Origin: Streptomyces caeruleatus
GTDB lineage: Bacteria > Actinomycetota > Actinomycetes > Streptomycetales > Streptomycetaceae
Length of the DNA: 46,704 nt
Assembly (NCBI RefSeq): GCF_001514235.1
Contig: NZ_KQ948950.1
Location: 26,538 to 73,241, forward strand
Direction of reading: 5' to 3'
Shown: positions 31,714 through 39,215 of the stretch, one piece after another
How the letters are laid out: every line of letters starts with the position of its first letter
Numbering within the stretch: position 1 is the stretch's first letter
Position numbers and translations under genes: made by a program
Notes under the pieces: model-generated
Database searches by the model: none
Told to the model about the DNA's origin: nothing
The model's input: the letters and a program-made list of their open reading frames with translations, nothing else

Positions 31714-31914
31714 CTACTTGAACGCCAGCCACGCCACCGCGGCGACGACCGCCACGGCGAGGACGACGCCGAGGATCACGCCGATGCGGGGACCGGAGGA
31801 GGCGGCGGCCTGCTGCTGACGACCGCCCTGGGGGCCCTCGTCGACGAACGCGCGGAACATCTGGGTGTTGCCTGCGGGGTCGTGGTTGCCCTGGGGGCCC
31901 TGGGTGTTAGCCAT
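31714..31914 (-). CDS. 66-residue single-pass membrane protein
   Basis: MANTQGPQGNHDPAGNTQMF starts a Gln/Gly-rich soluble part; a C-terminal hydrophobic helix (IGVILGVVLAVAVVAAVAWLAF) ends the protein, so it is probably tail-anchored with the N-terminus in the cytoplasm. The function is unknown. It converges with the lipoprotein gene 12 bases away and is divergent from the MarR gene, sharing a 205-base control region. Confidence 0.75.
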   Translation of the reverse strand: MANTQGPQGNHDPAGNTQMFRAFVDEGPQGGRQQQAAASSGPRIGVILGVVLAVAVVAAVAWLAFK

Positions 31915-32059
31915 GGCCTGAGACCCTAGCGAATTAGCCCGTTCGGCCCAAGTGGGGGCTCCCGCCCTGCACAGGGGGTCACAGGACCCACCCCACCTGC
32001 ACATTTACGGTCGCAATACTTGCCTTTGCCAAGTTTTTGCGGCTCAGCCTCCTCTTTTG

Positions 32060-32103
32060 TTTGCCTGTAGCAACCAACAGCTTCTATGGTTGCCCTAAGC
32101 AAC
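32060..32103. promoter_or_regulatory. Paired inverted-repeat operators for the MarR regulator
   Basis: TTGC-CTGTA-GCAA (32061-32073) and GTTGC-CCTAA-GCAAC (32089-32103) have the same 4/5-N5 geometry with centres 29 bases apart. A weaker related repeat ACTTG...CAAGT is at 32018-32034. They lie directly upstream of the MarR ribosome binding site and are likely the self-control sites. Confidence 0.75.
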
Positions 32104-32119
32104 AAACTACGGAGGTGTG

Positions 32120-32584
32120 ATGGCCGAGCAGGCGCAGTACGAGGAGCTGGTCCGTCAGTTCAGCGCCTTCGGTGCCGTGAAGCGGGAGATGGGACGGACG
32201 CTGCCGTCCGACTGCCCCGCTGGTTCCGCCGCCGTACTGACCTTGCTGAGCCGCCACGGGCACATGCGCATGAGCAAGCTCGCCGAGCTGCTGGCCGTGG
32301 ACATGTCGGTCACCAGCCGCCATGTGACGCACGTGGTCGAGCGGGGCTGGATCGAGCGGTCCCCCGACCCGGCGGACAAGCGCTCGCGCATCCTGCGTCT
32401 CACGCCCGCGGGCGAGGCACAGGTGGACCGGCTGTCCCGGTGCACCACCGAGATGCTCGCCCGGCGCCTGAGCGACTGGACCGACGACGAGGTGGCCCAG
32501 CTCACCCGGCTCATGGCGCGGCTCAGGTCGTGCTTCGACGAACAGTCCCCCCGTACACCCGCGACACCCGCGATCACCCAGTAA
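32120..32584 (+). CDS. MarR-family transcriptional regulator
   Basis: A 154-residue winged-helix repressor. GGAGGTG precedes ATG 32120. The wing-helix core is AVLTLLSRHGHMRMSKLAELLAVDMSVTSRHVTHVVERGWIERSPDPADKRSRILRLTPAGEAQ, with the MarR signature DxRxxxLxLTxxG. It should sense an aromatic or lipophilic ligand, release the inverted repeats upstream and derepress itself and the MFS exporter that starts 13 bases after its stop. Confidence 0.93.
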   Translation: MAEQAQYEELVRQFSAFGAVKREMGRTLPSDCPAGSAAVLTLLSRHGHMRMSKLAELLAVDMSVTSRHVTHVVERGWIERSPDPADKRSRILRLTPAGEAQVDRLSRCTTEMLARRLSDWTDDEVAQLTRLMARLRSCFDEQSPRTPATPAITQ

Positions 32585-32597
32585 GAGAAGGAAGCCC

Positions 32598-35114
32598 ATG
32601 GCAACGACCACACCAGCCGGTGTGCGGGCCCACGCCAAGCATTCGTCGGGCGCCCACGCCGACGGCGCTCCGATGTCGCACCGGCAGATCATGGAAGCGC
32701 TGACCGGGCTGCTGCTCGGCATGTTCGTCGCGATCCTGTCGTCGACGATCGTCTCCAACGCCCTGCCCGACATCATCAAGGACCTGGGCGGCGGCCAGAG
32801 CGCCTACACCTGGGTGGTCACCGCCTCGCTGCTGGCGATGACCGCGTCCACCCCGCTGTGGGGCAAGCTCGCCGACCTCTTCTCCAAGAAGCTGCTCATA
32901 CAGCTGGCCCTCGTGATCTTCGTGGCCGGCTCCGCGCTGGCCGGTCTGTCGCAGAACGCCGGGATGCTCATCGGGTTCCGCGCGCTGCAGGGCATCGGCA
33001 TGGGCGGTCTGTCCGCGCTGGCCCAGATCATCCTGGCCGCGATGATCTCCCCGCGTGAGCGCGGCCGGTACAACGGCTACCTCGGCGCCACCTTCGCCAC
33101 CGCGATGGTCGGCGGCCCGCTGATCGGTGGCGTCATCACCGACACCGACTGGCTCGGCTGGCGCTGGTGCTTCTACGTCGGCGTGCCCTTCGCCGTCGTC
33201 GCGCTGATCGTGCTGCAGCGCACCCTGCACCTCCCGGTCGTCCGCCGGAAGGTCAAGGTCGACTGGGCCGGCGCCTTCTTCATCACCGCCGCGGTCTGTC
33301 TGCTGCTGGTCTGGGTGACCTTCGCCGGTGACAAGTACGACTGGCTGTCCTGGCAGACGTACGCGATGACGGGCGGCGCGCTGGCACTGCTGCTGATCTT
33401 CGTCCTCGTCGAGTCCAAGGCGAGCGAGCCGATCATCCCGCTGCGGCTCTTCCGCAACCGCACCATCACCCTCGCCTCGCTGGCCTCCCTCTTCGTCGGC
33501 ATCGCGATGTTCGCGGGCACGATCTTCTTCAGCCAGTACTTCCAGCTGGCCCGCAACGAGTCGCCGACCATGTCCGGCGTCCTGACGATCCCGATGATCG
33601 TCGGCCTGTTCGTCTCGTCGACCGTCTCCGGCCAGGTCATCACCCGTACCGGCCGCTGGAAGGCCTGGCTGCTGGCCGGCGGTGTCCTGGTGACGGCGGG
33701 CCTCGGGCTGCTGGGCACGATCCGCTACGACACCGAGTACTGGCACGTCGCGATCTTCATGGCCCTGCTGGGTCTCGGCGTCGGCATGATGATGCAGAAC
33801 CTGGTCCTCGCCACGCAGAACCAGGTGGACCCGAGCGACCTGGGCGTCGCCAGCTCGGTGGTGACCTTCTTCCGCTCCCTCGGCGGCGCCATGGGCGTCT
33901 CGGCGCTCGGCGCGGTCCTCAGCCACCGCATCACCCACTACGCCGAGGAGGGCCTGACCAAGCTGGGCGTGCAGGGCTCGTCGGGCCACGGGGAGATCCC
34001 CGACCTCGACAAGCTGCCCTCCCCCGTTCGCACGGTCATCGAGGGCGCGTACGGCCACGGCGTCGCGGACGTCTTCCTGTACGCCGCGCCGATCGCCTTC
34101 CTCGCCCTCCTGTTCGCCCTGTTCATCAAGGAGGTCCCGTTGAAGACGAAGGGCGCCCTGGCCCAGGCCGCCGAGGGCAGCGAGCCCGCGACGCCGGAGC
34201 CCGCCCAGACGGCCGCGCCGGCCGCCGCGCAGGAGCGGGTCCCGAGCTGGGCCACCGCCGCCTCCGACACCGAGGTCTCGACTGAGGGCACCCAGAAGCT
34301 CGCCGCCGTGGCCACGGTGGCCCGGCCCGAGGAGACCGCCGGTTCGGCCGGCGGGGTGCCCGTCCGTGGTTTCGTCCGGGGCGCCGAGAGCGCGCCCGTG
34401 CCGCAGGCCGCCGTCACGCTGATCTCGCTGGCCGGACGGCAGCTGGGCCGCTCGGTGGCGCAGGCCGACGGTGCCTACGCCGTGGACGCGCCCGGCGCGG
34501 GCTCCTACGTCCTGATCGCCTCCGCCGACGGCTTCCAGCCGCAGGCCTCCACGATCGTCGTGAACGGCGACGAGCCGGTGGCGTACGACATCCTGCTCAG
34601 CGGCACCAGTGGGCTGAGCGGTGTGGTCCGGGCCGCGGGGAGCGCGCTGGCCGTCAAGGACGCGATGGTGATCGTCACCGACGTCCGCGGCGACCTGCTG
34701 GCCACGGCCGCCACCGGTGAGCAGGGCGAGTTCAGCTTCGCCGAGCTGGTGCCGGGTGCCGTGACCGTCGCGGTGAACGCCGCCGGATACCGGCCGCGCG
34801 CCCTGCCCGTCGAGATCGGCGGCACCGGCGTCACCCGGATCGAGGTCGACCTGGAGGCAGGTGCCCAGGTCCAGGGCGTCGTACGGGCGCCGCACGGTCC
34901 GCTGGCCGACGCGCGGGTCACCCTGGTCGACGCGGCGGGCAACGTCGTCGGTACCGCGACTACCGGTCCGGACGGGGCGTACGCCTTCACCGACCTGGAC
35001 GGCGGCGAGTACACGGTCATCGCGACGGGCTACCCGCCGGTGGCGACCGCGCTGACGGTGACCGGCCGCGGCGCGGACGACCACGACATCACGCTCGCCC
35101 ACCCGGGCGAGTAG
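32598..35114 (+). CDS. DHA2-family MFS exporter with C-terminal CarboxypepD_reg-like repeats
   Basis: An 838-residue protein. Residues 25-515 are a 14-helix drug:H+ antiporter: motif A GKLADLFSKK, RALQGIGMGGL and the motif C-type region GYLGATFATAMVGGPLIGG are visible. A Pro/Ala-rich cytoplasmic linker (about 520-590) leads to three beta-sandwich repeats (about 592-674, 675-757, 758-838), each like a carboxypeptidase-regulatory domain: V-P-V-R-G-F-V-R, DGAYAVDAPGAGSYVLIASADGFQPQ, GEFSFAELVPGAVTVAVNAAGYRPR and DGAYAFTDLDGGEYTVIATGYPP. With an even number of helices the repeats should be cytoplasmic. This fusion is unusual for DHA2 exporters. GAAGGA Shine-Dalgarno. Operon with MarR. Confidence 0.9.
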   Translation: MATTTPAGVRAHAKHSSGAHADGAPMSHRQIMEALTGLLLGMFVAILSSTIVSNALPDIIKDLGGGQSAYTWVVTASLLAMTASTPLWGKLADLFSKKLLIQLALVIFVAGSALAGLSQNAGMLIGFRALQGIGMGGLSALAQIILAAMISPRERGRYNGYLGATFATAMVGGPLIGGVITDTDWLGWRWCFYVGVPFAVVALIVLQRTLHLPVVRRKVKVDWAGAFFITAAVCLLLVWVTFAGDKYDWLSWQTYAMTGGALALLLIFVLVESKASEPIIPLRLFRNRTITLASLASLFVGIAMFAGTIFFSQYFQLARNESPTMSGVLTIPMIVGLFVSSTVSGQVITRTGRWKAWLLAGGVLVTAGLGLLGTIRYDTEYWHVAIFMALLGLGVGMMMQNLVLATQNQVDPSDLGVASSVVTFFRSLGGAMGVSALGAVLSHRITHYAEEGLTKLGVQGSSGHGEIPDLDKLPSPVRTVIEGAYGHGVADVFLYAAPIAFLALLFALFIKEVPLKTKGALAQAAEGSEPATPEPAQTAAPAAAQERVPSWATAASDTEVSTEGTQKLAAVATVARPEETAGSAGGVPVRGFVRGAESAPVPQAAVTLISLAGRQLGRSVAQADGAYAVDAPGAGSYVLIASADGFQPQASTIVVNGDEPVAYDILLSGTSGLSGVVRAAGSALAVKDAMVIVTDVRGDLLATAATGEQGEFSFAELVPGAVTVAVNAAGYRPRALPVEIGGTGVTRIEVDLEAGAQVQGVVRAPHGPLADARVTLVDAAGNVVGTATTGPDGAYAFTDLDGGEYTVIATGYPPVATALTVTGRGADDHDITLAHPGE

Positions 35115-35274
35115 CGTGGCCCGGTCGTGCCAGGCGCCGCGCGGCAGGCGGGAGATTGACGACCGGGCCACCCCCCGGCCCGTGGCGGTTGGCGCGCTCT
35201 GAGCGGAGGTGCGCCGCGCCACGGGCCGGATTCTTTTTGGCCAATTTGTAAGTTTTTGCAGGGAGTTGGACGGG

Positions 35275-36108
35275 ATGGGACTGACGGGACTGACCGCGAG
35301 GATCCGCACCCGGGACGGATGGGCCGTGTCGCACGCGGTCGTCACCGTGACCGACATGACCGGAACGCAGGTGCTGCGGGCGGAGGCGGACGCGGAGGGG
35401 GCCGTACGGGACGCGAACCCGCTGGCCCCGGGGGCGTACACCGTCATCGTCACCGCCGTCGGCTACGCGCCCGCCGCCGCGAGCGCCATCGTCACGGCGA
35501 GCGGACGGGCCGAGGTGGGCACGGTGACGCTGGCCCGGCAGGGCGGCACGGAGCTGCCGCCGCCCGGGCCGTGGACCATCGACCCGGCGCACTCCGGTGT
35601 GGCCGCCGTCGCCCAGCACCTGGGCATCTCCAGCGTGCGGGGCCGGTTCACGCACTTCGCCGGCGCCATCGAGATCGCGCCGGACGACGTCACCAAGTCC
35701 CGCGTGGAGGCCGTGATCCGGGCCGACTCGATCGATACGGGCAACGACATGCGGGACGGGCATCTGAAGTCGCCGGACTTCCTGGACGTGGAGCGGTATC
35801 CCGAGATCACGTATCGGTCGACCGGGGTCACGGCGGCCACGGGCTCCGACCGCTGGACGGTCCACGGCGAGCTCGGCATGCACGGCGTCGTACGGCCCGT
35901 GGACCTGGACCTGGCCTACCTCGGCACGGGCGCGGACCCCTGGGGCGGGACCCGGGCGGCGTTCCGGGCGACGACGGAGCTGCATCGGGACGACTTCGCC
36001 ATGAACTACAACCAGGTCGTCCAGGCCGGCATCGCGGCCATCGGGACGACCTTGAAGGTGGAGCTGGACATCCAGGCCGTGCAGGGGGAGTCGCTGCCCC
36101 TAGGCTGA
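35275..36108 (+). CDS. YceI-family protein with N-terminal CarboxypepD_reg-like domain
   Basis: A 277-residue protein without a signal peptide. Residues 1-90 form one CarboxypepD_reg-like beta-sandwich (GLTARIRTRDGWAVSHAVVTVTD, GAYTVIVTAVGYAPA), the same type of module as on the upstream exporter. Residues 98-277 are a YceI lipocalin-like domain (WTIDPAHSGVAAVAQHLGISSVRGRFTHFAGAIEI, DMRDGHLKSPDFLDVERYPEITYRS). YceI proteins bind isoprenoid quinones or other lipids. The shared module and position suggest a functional link with the exporter. ATG 35275 preceded by GGGAG; 160 bases after the MFS stop, so possibly its own promoter or an operon read-through. Confidence 0.88.
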   Translation: MGLTGLTARIRTRDGWAVSHAVVTVTDMTGTQVLRAEADAEGAVRDANPLAPGAYTVIVTAVGYAPAAASAIVTASGRAEVGTVTLARQGGTELPPPGPWTIDPAHSGVAAVAQHLGISSVRGRFTHFAGAIEIAPDDVTKSRVEAVIRADSIDTGNDMRDGHLKSPDFLDVERYPEITYRSTGVTAATGSDRWTVHGELGMHGVVRPVDLDLAYLGTGADPWGGTRAAFRATTELHRDDFAMNYNQVVQAGIAAIGTTLKVELDIQAVQGESLPLG

Positions 36109-36112
36109 GTTC

Positions 36113-36586
36113 ATGGCACCGAACATCGCTACGAACACCCGCGTATCGCTCGAAGAGTTGCTGGACTTCGTACGGCCCCGTCATCGCGCCCTGCTGCTGA
36201 CCCGGCGGGCCGACGGCAGCCCGCAGGCCTCGCCGTTGACCTGCGGGGTCGACGACTCGGGGCGGATCGTGGTCTCCACGTATCCCGAGCGGGCCAAGAC
36301 GCGCAACGCCAAGCGGGATCCCCGGGTGAGTGTCCTGGTCCTCAGCGACGACTGGAACGGGCCGTGGGTGCAGATCGACGGTTCCGCGGAGGTGATCGAC
36401 TCGCCGGAGTCCGTGGAGCCGCTCGTGGAGTACTTCCGGAACATCTCCGGGGAGCATCCGGACTGGGACGAGTACCGGGAGGCGATGGTGAAGCAGGGGA
36501 AGTCGATCATTCGGGTTACGCCGGAGTCGTGGGGGCCGGTGGCGACGGGTGGGTTTCCAGCGCGGCTGGTTTCGGACGGCGCCTAA
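36113..36586 (+). CDS. PPOX-class F420/FMN-dependent oxidoreductase
   Basis: A 157-residue split-barrel flavin/F420 protein: HRALLLTRRADGSPQASPLTCGVDDSGRIVVSTYPERAKTRNAKRDPRVSVLVL and WVQIDGSAEVID are typical, and the C-terminus shows WGPVATGG. The family includes F420H2-dependent reductases and biliverdin-type reductases. It starts four bases after the YceI stop, so coupled translation is likely. Substrate unknown. Confidence 0.88.
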   Translation: MAPNIATNTRVSLEELLDFVRPRHRALLLTRRADGSPQASPLTCGVDDSGRIVVSTYPERAKTRNAKRDPRVSVLVLSDDWNGPWVQIDGSAEVIDSPESVEPLVEYFRNISGEHPDWDEYREAMVKQGKSIIRVTPESWGPVATGGFPARLVSDGA

Positions 36587-36615
36587 GAACTCGGGAGGTG
36601 CGGGCCATCTGGCGA

Positions 36616-36700
36616 CTGCGGGTTCGATGTGGCTGGTCGCGCCCACGCGGCGGAGCCGCACATCAGGCAGAGTCCCGCGCCCCTGATGGGGCGCTTCGCG
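36616..36700. repeat. Long inverted repeat, left copy (TetR 3' side)
   Basis: About 84 bases that match, in inverted orientation and with few differences, the copy at 37481-37564. The core GTGGCTGGTCGCGCCCACGC then CGGCGGAGCCGCACATCA is identical. It contains the last codons and the stop of the TetR gene. Such blocks recur between genes in Streptomyces genomes, to my knowledge. Confidence 0.88.
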
Positions 36701-37448
36701 CCACCATCGTTTCAATGCCTGCCACCAACAGGTCCAGGGCGAACTCGAAGTCCCGTTGCCACATTTCCTCGACCGTGTCGCCGCCGCGGGCCTCCATGAG
36801 TTCCGCGGACTCCTGGACGATGTCGGCGGTGTCGGGGGCCTGGGTGACCGTGCTCATGGCGTGCTGGAAGTAGTCGTCCGGGGTCATGCCGAAGGCGGCG
36901 CTGCGGGTGATGAAGTGGCCCTCCATCGTGCCGAAGCCGTAGACGAACTGGAAGACGGCGGAGATGGCGGCCACCAGGCCGTGTGCGGGCAGGCCGGTCT
37001 TGCGGATGACGCGCTGGACGAGACGGGAGAACTCCAGGCTGTTCGGGCCGATGTTGACGTAGGTGCCGATCAGCGGCGACAGCCAGGGGTGACGGACCAG
37101 CAGGTCGCGGTAGCCGCGGGCCAGTGCGCGCAGCTGGTCGTGCCAGTCCTCGTCCGCCTCCGGGTCGGGCAGCGTGAGTTCGCCGAACGCGGCGTCGAGG
37201 GCGAGTTCGAGGAGGTCGTCCTTGGTGTCGACGTACCAGTAGACGGACATCGCGGTCACGTTCAGCTCGGCCGCCAGCCTCCGCATGGAGAACTTGGCCA
37301 GCCCCTCGGCGTCCAGCAACCGCACGGTGGCCGCGGTGATGCGGTCCCGGTCGAGCCCGGAGGGCTGTCCGCCGCCACGCCCGCCTCGCCGCTCCTTGCC
37401 CTCCAGCCAGACACTGGCCCGCGCGGCATCCCGACCTGCCCTAGCCAT
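36663..37448 (-). CDS. pip: TetR-family repressor (Pip-like)
   Basis: A 261-residue repressor. The DNA-binding domain reads LDRDRITAATVRLLDAEGLAKFSMRRLAAELNVTAMSVYWYVDTKDDLLELALD, with a basic Gly/Arg-rich N-terminus. The C-terminal half fits the tetracycline-repressor C-terminal type (TetR_C_1) and contains FVYGFGTMEGHF and TVEEMWQRDFEFALDLLVAGIE. In S. coelicolor the pair Pip/pep (SCO4025/SCO4024, as I recall) controls an exporter induced by pristinamycin; length, partner and location fit. The last codons (SAPSGARDSA) lie within the 84-bp repeat, so the C-terminus was probably replaced by the repeat insertion. The exporter gene follows on the same strand upstream. Confidence 0.8.
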   Translation of the reverse strand: MARAGRDAARASVWLEGKERRGGRGGGQPSGLDRDRITAATVRLLDAEGLAKFSMRRLAAELNVTAMSVYWYVDTKDDLLELALDAAFGELTLPDPEADEDWHDQLRALARGYRDLLVRHPWLSPLIGTYVNIGPNSLEFSRLVQRVIRKTGLPAHGLVAAISAVFQFVYGFGTMEGHFITRSAAFGMTPDDYFQHAMSTVTQAPDTADIVQESAELMEARGGDTVEEMWQRDFEFALDLLVAGIETMVARSAPSGARDSA

Positions 37449-37480
37449 GGCGCACCTTCCTAGACATTCGAATCGCCGGT

Positions 37481-37564
37481 CGCGAGAGCGCCCGTCAGGG
37501 GCGCGGGGCTCTGCTTGATGTGCGGCTCCGCCGCGTGGGCGCGACCAGCCACAACGGCCCGCAG
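37481..37564. repeat. Long inverted repeat, right copy (between TetR and MFS genes)
   Basis: The inverted partner of 36616-36700, lying in the 145-base gap between the TetR start and the exporter stop. The two copies enclose the TetR gene exactly. Confidence 0.88.
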
Positions 37565-37593
37565 CCGCCTGACCAACCGTATGCCCCGAGCTC

Positions 37594-39087
37594 TTAAGCG
37601 GTATCTGCCCTCTCGGCCCGCCGCAACAACGCCCCGGCGACCAACCCACCGAGCAACACCGCCAACGCCCCCACCAACAAACTGGTCTCCAGCCCGGAGG
37701 AGAACGCCTCCAGCACCCGCTCCCTCTCCCCAGCCGACCCCGCAGCCGCCAACGCCCCCGGCAGGGACGCCGCCACCACCGGAATCAGCGCCGCGAACCG
37801 GGAGTTGAGCAACGCCCCCAGCACGGCCACCCCCAACCCCGTGCCGAACTCCGCCACCATGCCGTTGATCCCGCCGCCGACCCCCGCCTTCTCCGGCGGA
37901 ATCGCACTCATGATCGCGTGCGACATCGCCGGACTCGCCACCGCGGCCCCGGTACCGATGAGCACCAGGCCCAGCAGCGTGCCGGTGTAGTCGCCGGAGG
38001 GCATCAGGGCGATGGAGGCGAGGCCGCAGGCCATGACCGCCATGCCCAGCCCGATGGCGAGCGGCATTCCCAGCCGGGCCGCCACCTTCGCCGCCACACC
38101 GGTGAAGTTCAGCGCCACGATCATCAGGGCGAGCGGAGCCGTCCGCAGGCCGGCCTCCAGGGGCTCGTAGCCGAGGACGAACTGCATGTGCTGGGTGAGC
38201 AGGAAGAGCGAGCCTCCCATCCCGAAGGTGATCAGCACACCTCCCGCGATCGCTCCCGTGAACTGCCGGTTCCGGAAGAAGTGCAGGTCGAGCATGGGGT
38301 ACGGGATCCGGCTCTCCCAGTACGCGAAGACGCCCAGCACGACGACCGCCACGGTCGCCGTCACCAGGACCCGGCCGGACGCCCAGCCGTGCTCGGGCCC
38401 GGAGATGATCGCGTAGACCAGGGCGGCCATGCCGATCGTGGAGAGCACGGCGCCCAGCAGGTCGGGGCGGTCGCCCTGCGGGTTCTTGGACTCGGGGACG
38501 AGCACTATGACGGCCACCAGGGCGAGCACCGCGACCGGGATGTTGATCAGGAAGATCGCGCCCCACCAGAAGTGGTTCAGCATGAAGCCGCCGAGGAGGG
38601 GGCCGGCCGCGAAGCCCAGTGAGTTCACCGCGGCCCAGATGCCGATCGCCTTCGGCTGCTCCTCGGGCGTGAAGATCTGGATCGCCACGGCCAGGACGGT
38701 GGTCATCAGCAGCGCGCCGCCGACGCCCATCCCGGCGCGCGCGGCGATCAACTGACCCGTGGAGTCGGCGAGACCGGCCACGAGCGAGCCCACGCCGAAC
38801 AGTGCCAGGCCCGCGGCCAGCATCTTCTTACGGCCGTAGCGGTCGGCGGCGCTGCCCGCGGTGAGCAGCAGACCCGACTGCACGAGCGAGTAGGCGTTGA
38901 TCATCCACTGGATGTCGGAGGTGCCCGCGTCCAGCTCTCGGGTGAGCGAGGGGATGGCCACGTTCAGGACGGTGTTGTCGAGCACCACGGTCAGCACCGC
39001 GAGGCAGAGGACACCGAGGATCAGCCAGCGCTGCGGGTGGCCGTCCTCGGCCGGGGCCAGGGTCTTTTCCTGGGGAGACGTCGACAT
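37594..39087 (-). CDS. DHA2-family MFS exporter (Pep-like)
   Basis: A 497-residue, 14-helix multidrug exporter. Motif A-type GSAADRYGRKKML, the DNTVLNVAIPSL start of the first helix and the motif C-type region NSLGFAAGPLLGG are present. It most resembles lipophilic-drug and pristinamycin-resistance exporters such as pep. The ATG at 39087 was preferred to 39117, which would place the start inside a direct repeat. It is divergently oriented to nothing; the TetR gene lies downstream on the same strand, so the pair may be co-transcribed or separately controlled at the 12-bp direct repeats upstream. Confidence 0.88.
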   Translation of the reverse strand: MSTSPQEKTLAPAEDGHPQRWLILGVLCLAVLTVVLDNTVLNVAIPSLTRELDAGTSDIQWMINAYSLVQSGLLLTAGSAADRYGRKKMLAAGLALFGVGSLVAGLADSTGQLIAARAGMGVGGALLMTTVLAVAIQIFTPEEQPKAIGIWAAVNSLGFAAGPLLGGFMLNHFWWGAIFLINIPVAVLALVAVIVLVPESKNPQGDRPDLLGAVLSTIGMAALVYAIISGPEHGWASGRVLVTATVAVVVLGVFAYWESRIPYPMLDLHFFRNRQFTGAIAGGVLITFGMGGSLFLLTQHMQFVLGYEPLEAGLRTAPLALMIVALNFTGVAAKVAARLGMPLAIGLGMAVMACGLASIALMPSGDYTGTLLGLVLIGTGAAVASPAMSHAIMSAIPPEKAGVGGGINGMVAEFGTGLGVAVLGALLNSRFAALIPVVAASLPGALAAAGSAGERERVLEAFSSGLETSLLVGALAVLLGGLVAGALLRRAERADTA

Positions 39088-39088
39088 G

Positions 39089-39121
39089 CCATACACCGTA
39101 GAACATCTCCCATACACCGTA
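39089..39121. promoter_or_regulatory. 12-bp direct repeats upstream of the Pep-like exporter
   Basis: CCATACACCGTA occurs at 39089-39100 and again at 39110-39121, exactly two helical turns apart; each contains the small palindrome TACACCGTA (TAC-3-GTA). Position and spacing suit a TetR operator, plausibly for the Pip-like repressor. Confidence 0.6.
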
Positions 39122-39163
39122 CAACGGAGTTACGGGAACACGGGAATACGGGAATACGGGAAA

Positions 39164-39191
39164 GGGCGGCGGCCCTGTACGGCCGCCGCCC
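39164..39191 (-). terminator. Hairpin terminator downstream of the GT39 gene
   Basis: GGGCGGCGGCC (39164-39174) and GGCCGCCGCCC (39181-39191) form a perfect 11-bp stem with a CTGTAC loop between the GT39 stop and the exporter promoter. Tandem TACGGGAA units (39131-39161) lie on its promoter side. Confidence 0.8.
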
Positions 39192-39215
39192 TCCTTCTCC
39201 GGTTCTCCGGCTACG

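Noticed and set aside
32574..35453. A 959-residue minus-strand open frame across the MFS gene
   Set aside because: It is a high-GC antisense shadow of the MFS exporter and lacks protein-like composition or motifs.
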